Below are positions 13,861 through 17,196 of a DNA stretch of 17,196 bases, one piece after another (the stretch's first letter is position 1; each line of letters opens with the position of its first letter). The notes under the pieces are model-generated. The model worked only from the letters and a program-made list of their open reading frames with translations, searched no databases and had not been told where the DNA came from. The stretch comes from Oscillospiraceae bacterium (lineage in GTDB: Bacteria > Bacillota > Clostridia > Oscillospirales > Ruminococcaceae). The position numbers were made by a program, and so were the translations under genes. Location: positions 1 through 17,196 of the forward strand of contig CAAGDT010000103.1 in assembly GCA_900768675.1 (NCBI GenBank), given 5' to 3'.

Positions 13861-13877
13861 GAAAACGTTCGTTAGCT
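13861..13877 (+). promoter_or_regulatory. Putative TetR operator, copy 1
   Basis: GAAAACGTTCGTTAGCT starts 8 bases after the -10 box. It matches 16436-16452 at 15 of 17 positions, differing only in the two central bases of an AACG-NN-CGTT dyad. This location overlaps or follows the transcription start, where a bound repressor would block RNA polymerase. Confidence 0.6.
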
Positions 13878-13944
13878 TTTGCATATTAACAGATATTATT
13901 GCAGAAAGCAGAATTATAAACCGGAAGTTACGGAGGATAAAACT

Positions 13945-14484
13945 ATGAATGCTTTGGTAATGAATTGCAGTCCGGTGAAAAATGGAGCAACTGCTGAAAT
14001 TGTAAATATAGTTTCTGAATGCCTGAAAGAAAGGTATGATGTCAGAAAAATCTGTATTGATGATTATAATTTCAGCTTTTGTAAAGGGTGCCGGTCGTGC
14101 CATAAAACAGCTGAATGTATCCGGCATGATGATGTTGACAAAATAATCGGACAGTACGAATGGGCAGATATAATAATATCGGTAGCGCCTTCCTATTGGG
14201 CTGATATTCCCGGGCAATTCAAGGCGTTTATTGACAGATGCACTCCCTGGTGCAATACACATGAACCCCACGCAGCTATAAGCAGTGGAAAAAAGGGTTA
14301 TTCCATCGCTTTAAGAACAGGTCCGGGTATGAAAGAGTGTAATCGCATTATCGAATCAATTGAGCATTTTTACGGACATATGGGGATTGAGTGCTGCGAC
14401 AGATTAGGTTTGTGTTCAATAGAGTATAAGGAAGCGGTAGAAACAAGAAAGGCTGAAATAATAGAATTTTGTAGCAGGATATAG
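13945..14484 (+). CDS. Flavodoxin-fold NAD(P)H-dependent FMN reductase / iron-sulfur flavoprotein-like
   Basis: 179 residues from the ATG at 13945, with GGAGG 8 bases upstream; an in-frame TTG at 13879 has none. The N-terminus LVMNCSPVKNGATAEIV (4-20) is the FMN-phosphate loop of the flavodoxin-like reductase family. APSYWADIPGQFKAFIDR (81-98) is the second family motif. CKGCRSCHKTAEC (46-58) gives four Cys in the place where iron-sulfur flavoproteins bind a cluster. It probably reduces quinones, nitro compounds or another electron acceptor in the cytoplasm. It is a single gene with a strong promoter, a putative TetR operator, and a terminator shared with the convergent gene. Confidence 0.87.
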   Translation: MNALVMNCSPVKNGATAEIVNIVSECLKERYDVRKICIDDYNFSFCKGCRSCHKTAECIRHDDVDKIIGQYEWADIIISVAPSYWADIPGQFKAFIDRCTPWCNTHEPHAAISSGKKGYSIALRTGPGMKECNRIIESIEHFYGHMGIECCDRLGLCSIEYKEAVETRKAEIIEFCSRI

Positions 14485-14532
14485 ACAAATTCCCGAACAT
14501 AGAGCAGATATTCCGGTGGGGTATGTCAAGAA

Positions 14533-14563
14533 AAGCGCACAGCAGATTCTTTGCTGTGCGCTT
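14533..14563. terminator. Shared terminator of two convergent genes
   Basis: 12-bp perfect arms AAGCGCACAGCA (14533-14544) and TGCTGTGCGCTT (14552-14563) with a 7-base loop. It lies 48 bases after the flavoprotein stop and 4 bases after the stop of the minus-strand gene. T-rich tails occur on both strands. Confidence 0.85.
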
Positions 14564-14567
14564 GTCG

Positions 14568-16169
14568 TTATTCACCCATAAACATAATCGTACATAACCC
14601 TTTTGCTTGTTCCTTGGAGGGCAGTTTCAGCACGCCCATATCAAGCAAGGCTTTCATCACTCTCGTATGCAGCAAGTCGGCAGCAGTTTTGCTCATGCAT
14701 TTTATCAGCTCGTGCATGTGTTCGGGCTGACCGATAAGCTCCGCTTTCTCAACCTCTGCGGCATATTGGCGAGACAACTCCTTTATTTCCTCTGTGGCTT
14801 CGGGGATATATTCAAGCCACCTTCTTTCACTGTCACAAAGGATAAGATTGCACTTGTACCCGTCACCGTTTTTTATAAGATATCCCTTTTCAAGCAGGCG
14901 GGCGTAGCTTTCGGCATTGGCTGTGGTTTCAGGAAGTTGATTTTTCAGCCAAAAATATACCTTATCAAAATCCTCGCTAAGATTATCCCTCCAGCCGGCT
15001 GTTCTTCCGGTCCAGTAGCAGTCAAACTGCCAGCTTTTCCACCATATTTCGTCTGTTATGTTTTCTCGCCTCATACCGCCGCATGACCAGTAAATATTCG
15101 GCTCAGCTTCACTTGTGTCCCAATAGGGCTTAACATCAAGAGTTGCAAATGCAATATAATCGCCGCCGTCGGGACGCTTGATGCAAAACTTATAAAGTTC
15201 GTTTTCATCGGAAACATTAAGTTTGTGAATCATAAAGCACACAAGACACCATTTCATAAGGTTTATGTCATTGTCGGGAATGTGAAGCCATTCGGGAATT
15301 TCGGTTATTGTTTCAAGAATCGGTGCGAAGAATTTTTCGGCAAAAAGTCTGGTGTACTTCGGCTCAATCTCTCTGTAGATACTGCGCCGGGTTTCGTTTG
15401 GCTCATAAATTCGTATATTGGTGCGGTATTTTCCGTTTTTCAGCTTGTCCATAAAGCCGTATTCTTCAAGAACTGCGACCTCGTCCTCAACGAATATCGG
15501 ATTGATACCAAGCTCCTCGGCAATTTCGTTGATAGTTCTCGGCTGATGATATGCTGCATAAGCAATATTCTGCGTGATGACCTTTGCAAGAAAATCCGAT
15601 GTATCACCCTTGTTGCCCAAGCAGCCGCTGTGTCCCATATCACAAAATCGTATCGGCTCTGTGCCGAGAGTTCCCGTAGTTCTTGTCTTTTCCATACCAA
15701 TTTTTAGCTCCTTTCGTGAGCAGGATAAATGCCATTTTACCGTGTTTTCGTTAAGGGAAAGAAGCGCTGCAATTTCTGCCACCTTTTTGTTGTGGAAATA
15801 ATGCAGAACGATTATCTCACGCTGCTGCTTTGAAAGAAAGGTTATCTCACGCCGCAGAATACCATAGCTTTCGCTGTCTATCAACTCTTGCGTGAAATCG
15901 CTGCTGTCGGGGACATACGCAAGCCCGTCAACAGCGGTGCTTTGCTTTTTGTAGTCAATATGTCTTGCATAAACATTTCGGGCAATACGGTAGATATAGC
16001 CGTCAGGGTTTTCAATATTATCCTGTTTCAACAAGAAATTGTAACCCTGAATTGTTATCTCCGCCGCAAGCTCCTCTGCCTCGTCGATTTTCGACAGCCT
16101 TGACATTGCGAAACCAAACAGCTTCTTAACGTATGAAGCTATGATTTTATCAGCGTCCTGCTTGTTCAT
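14568..16169 (-). CDS. ECF-like sigma factor with winged-helix and long C-terminal extension
   Basis: 533 residues from the ATG at 16169 with GAGGGAA upstream. Residues about 8-75 resemble sigma region 2 (LFGFAMSRLSKIDEAEELAA, PDGYIYRIARNVYARHIDY). Residues about 105-160 are region 4 (LSKQQREIIVLHYFHNKKV, then the helix-turn-helix AEIAALLSLNENTVKWHLS). A Cys/Gly-rich linker (RFCDMGHSGCLGNKG, 174-188) leads to a winged helix at about 208-252 (RTINEIAEELGINPIFVEDE, VLEEYGFMDKLKNGKYRTN). About 280 further residues, rich in Trp and Tyr (WSCGGMRR, WWKSWQFDCYWTGR), follow with no family I recognise. ECF proteins are normally about 160-200 residues, so this is a fusion type. Such extended sigma factors are known in Clostridia; the C-terminal part may replace a separate anti-sigma factor or sense a ligand. 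It has its own promoter and no partner gene. Confidence 0.8.
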   Translation of the reverse strand: MNKQDADKIIASYVKKLFGFAMSRLSKIDEAEELAAEITIQGYNFLLKQDNIENPDGYIYRIARNVYARHIDYKKQSTAVDGLAYVPDSSDFTQELIDSESYGILRREITFLSKQQREIIVLHYFHNKKVAEIAALLSLNENTVKWHLSCSRKELKIGMEKTRTTGTLGTEPIRFCDMGHSGCLGNKGDTSDFLAKVITQNIAYAAYHQPRTINEIAEELGINPIFVEDEVAVLEEYGFMDKLKNGKYRTNIRIYEPNETRRSIYREIEPKYTRLFAEKFFAPILETITEIPEWLHIPDNDINLMKWCLVCFMIHKLNVSDENELYKFCIKRPDGGDYIAFATLDVKPYWDTSEAEPNIYWSCGGMRRENITDEIWWKSWQFDCYWTGRTAGWRDNLSEDFDKVYFWLKNQLPETTANAESYARLLEKGYLIKNGDGYKCNLILCDSERRWLEYIPEATEEIKELSRQYAAEVEKAELIGQPEHMHELIKCMSKTAADLLHTRVMKALLDMGVLKLPSKEQAKGLCTIMFMGE

Positions 16170-16239
16170 TGCTTTTCCCTCGCTTTAAGAACGTTCTCAA
16201 TAATATAGTGGGGAGTTTTTCAAAATGGTTGGTAAATTT

Positions 16240-16268
16240 ATAATAATATTTATCGCAGCTTATGTCAA
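16240..16268 (-). promoter_or_regulatory. Promoter of the extended sigma-like gene
   Basis: Minus strand TTGACA (16268-16263) and TATTAT (16245-16240) with a 17-base spacer, leaving about 65 bases of leader before the ATG at 16169. Confidence 0.75.
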
Positions 16269-16400
16269 GCAAAAAACCTGCTCTGAGCTTTTGAATAAGG
16301 AGTAAGTCATGATAATCCGAGCGCACACCTACGGCTTATCTCCGTAACCGCTCAATAGTTTTTCCAGCATGTTTTTGGCAGTATTTTTTTACCTACGCTC

Positions 16401-16429
16401 TTGACAACAGAACAGCGGTAGGCTATAAT
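16401..16429 (+). promoter_or_regulatory. Consensus SigA promoter of the tetR gene
   Basis: Perfect TTGACA (16401-16406) and perfect TATAAT (16424-16429) with a 17-base spacer, the same layout as the flavoprotein promoter. Confidence 0.9.
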
Positions 16430-16435
16430 ATATGT

Positions 16436-16452
16436 GAAAACGAGCGTTAGCT
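16436..16452 (+). promoter_or_regulatory. Putative TetR operator, copy 2
   Basis: GAAAACGAGCGTTAGCT begins 6 bases after the -10 box. It matches 13861-13877 at 15 of 17 positions, keeping the AACG-NN-CGTT dyad and the TAGCT tail. Autoregulation of tetR is inferred. Confidence 0.6.
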
Positions 16453-16473
16453 GTACAAAAAGGAGAAATAAAT

Positions 16474-17073
16474 ATGGATAAAATACCCACTAAGGACAGG
16501 ATTCTGGACTCGGCGCTGGAATTGTTTTCCGAAAAGGGCTACGACGGCGTGGGAGTTGACCTTATTGCAGAAAGGGCAGGTATAAAGGGGCCCTCTCTTT
16601 ATAAGCATTTCAAGGGCAAGGAGGATATTCTGGACGCACTTATTGAAAAGGCGGAAAACTACTATCAGACAAATTTCGGCTCTGTAAGCAGCCCCGGGGA
16701 AACGCCTGCTTCAATGGAGGAGCTGATTGCTTTATCCCTTAAAAGAATAGAGTTTACGCTGAATGACCCTATGATAAGAAAAGTAAGAAGAATGCTGACT
16801 ATGGAGCAGTTCCGCAGCAGCCGTATTGCAGCGCTCACCACAAAGTACAATATAGACAGCGTTCAGGGAATTTATCAGCAGATTTTCCGCACCATGATGG
16901 ACAAGGGTATAATGAGAAAGGCAGACCCGGAATTGGCTTCCATGACCTTCGCTGCGCCTGTTTCGCTGCTTATACAGATGTGCGACAGAGAGCCGCAGCG
17001 GGAACGGGAGGCTATAAAGCGCATTGAAGAATTTTTTCGGTATTTTGCAGAGGAATACAAGGCAGAAAAATGA
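16474..17073 (+). CDS. TetR/AcrR-family transcriptional regulator
   Basis: 199 residues; ATG at 16474 with AAGGAG upstream. The N-terminal helix-turn-helix at about 8-55 is typical: RILDSALELFSEKGYDGVGV, LIAERAGIKGPSLYKHFKGK, EDILDALIEKAE. Residues about 60-195 are the helical ligand-binding and dimerisation domain, with no motif identifying the ligand. TetR proteins usually repress their own gene and a neighbouring efflux or redox gene and release DNA when the ligand binds. Here the matching operators lie before this gene and before the flavoprotein at 13945. An IS3-type element begins 18 bases after the stop codon, so any co-transcribed partner downstream may have been cut off. Confidence 0.92.
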   Translation: MDKIPTKDRILDSALELFSEKGYDGVGVDLIAERAGIKGPSLYKHFKGKEDILDALIEKAENYYQTNFGSVSSPGETPASMEELIALSLKRIEFTLNDPMIRKVRRMLTMEQFRSSRIAALTTKYNIDSVQGIYQQIFRTMMDKGIMRKADPELASMTFAAPVSLLIQMCDREPQREREAIKRIEEFFRYFAEEYKAEK

Positions 17074-17091
17074 GATTAGCCCCCACGCAAA

Positions 17092-17196
17092 TGGACTGCC
17101 CCAATTTGTGCGGACAGCACAAAAGCCCCCTCTATGGTGTGAATATTAGAATTTAAGCAATGTACTGACTTCGTTTTTCAAGCGGAGTCAGTTTTG
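17092..17196 (-). mobile_element. End of an IS3-family insertion sequence (continues beyond the window)
   Basis: The end TGGACTGCCCCAATTTGTGC (from 17092) followed by GGACAG matches the TG-start, CTGnCCC and TTTGTGCGGAC pattern at the termini of many IS3-family elements. The C-terminus of a transposase gene on the minus strand lies 60 bases inside it. Only this end is visible. Confidence 0.7.
17153..17194 (-). CDS. Partial IS3-family transposase OrfB, C-terminal 13 residues
   Basis: The minus-strand frame reads KLTPLEKRSQYIA then TAA. The pattern L-x-P-x-E-x-R near the stop is typical of IS3-family OrfB ends, where the catalytic integrase-core protein finishes shortly before the terminal repeat. 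The rest lies outside the window. The call leans on the adjacent terminal repeat as much as on this short peptide. Confidence 0.55.
   Translation of the reverse strand, partial: KLTPLEKRSQYIA

Larger units (their letters stand above)
16170..16473. other. Divergent intergenic region between the sigma-like gene and tetR
   Basis: It holds the minus-strand promoter of the sigma-like gene (16240-16268) and the plus-strand tetR promoter and operator (16401-16452). Between them, 16270-16400 contains only a small dyad (TACGG/CCGTA, about 16333-16348) and no gene. Confidence 0.7.

Noticed and set aside
1..17196. CRISPR array, tRNA or rRNA genes, riboswitch
   Set aside because: No regularly spaced direct repeats, no cloverleaf or rRNA-like sequence, and no recognised riboswitch core was seen on reading both strands; a covariance-model scan was not possible here.

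Overview
The window looks like the chromosome of a Gram-positive gut anaerobe of the Ruminococcus/Oscillospiraceae type (Clostridia). This is inferred from strong AGGAGG-type ribosome binding sites, SigA-type promoters with 17-base spacers, ECF sigma/anti-sigma pairs with Ruminococcus-like anti-sigma proteins, DUF6273 and MORN lipoproteins, and small hairpin-rich repeats. No rRNA, tRNA or CRISPR array was seen.

Left part (1-6754, all genes on the minus strand). A secreted protein with two tandem cystatin-like domains (173-1294) lies downstream of an anti-sigma factor (1484-2179) and its ECF sigma factor (2184-2837). A 172-bp MITE-like element (2188-2359) sits exactly between the AGGAGG ribosome binding site and the ATG of the anti-sigma gene. 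Removing it restores an ATGA stop/start overlap, so it has broken translational coupling and given the sigma factor a 58-residue foreign tail. Then come an FGGY-family sugar kinase (2968-4557) and a methyl-accepting chemotaxis protein (4793-6670), each with its own promoter.

Middle part (6992-12539, plus strand). Two overlapping genes of unknown function (6992-8017, 8014-9135) end at a cluster of strong hairpins, the first of which lies inside a candidate second miniature element (9152-9251). An N-formylglutamate amidohydrolase-family protein (9424-10158) follows. After it come two lipoproteins: one with a DUF6273-like domain and a Cys4-type cluster (10206-11747), the other with a coiled coil and MORN repeats (11766-12539).

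Right part (12540-17196). A regulator with two MerR-type DNA-binding domains (12764-13528) precedes an ABC-transporter ATPase gene that is cut off just after its Walker A motif, where it fuses to a remnant of the same MITE family (13599-13778). A flavodoxin-fold iron-sulfur-type flavoprotein (13945-14484) converges on a 533-residue sigma-like protein with a large C-terminal extension (14568-16169). A TetR regulator (16474-17073) is followed within 20 bases by the end of an IS3-family insertion sequence that runs out of the window. The flavoprotein and tetR promoters share a 17-base operator-like sequence just after the -10 box, suggesting a small TetR regulon.

The most interesting items are the MITE that separates an anti-sigma start codon from its ribosome binding site, the tandem cystatin-like secreted protein beside that switch, the paired hairpin cores with co-varying stems, the shared TetR operator, and the uncharacterised two-gene operon at 6992-9135.
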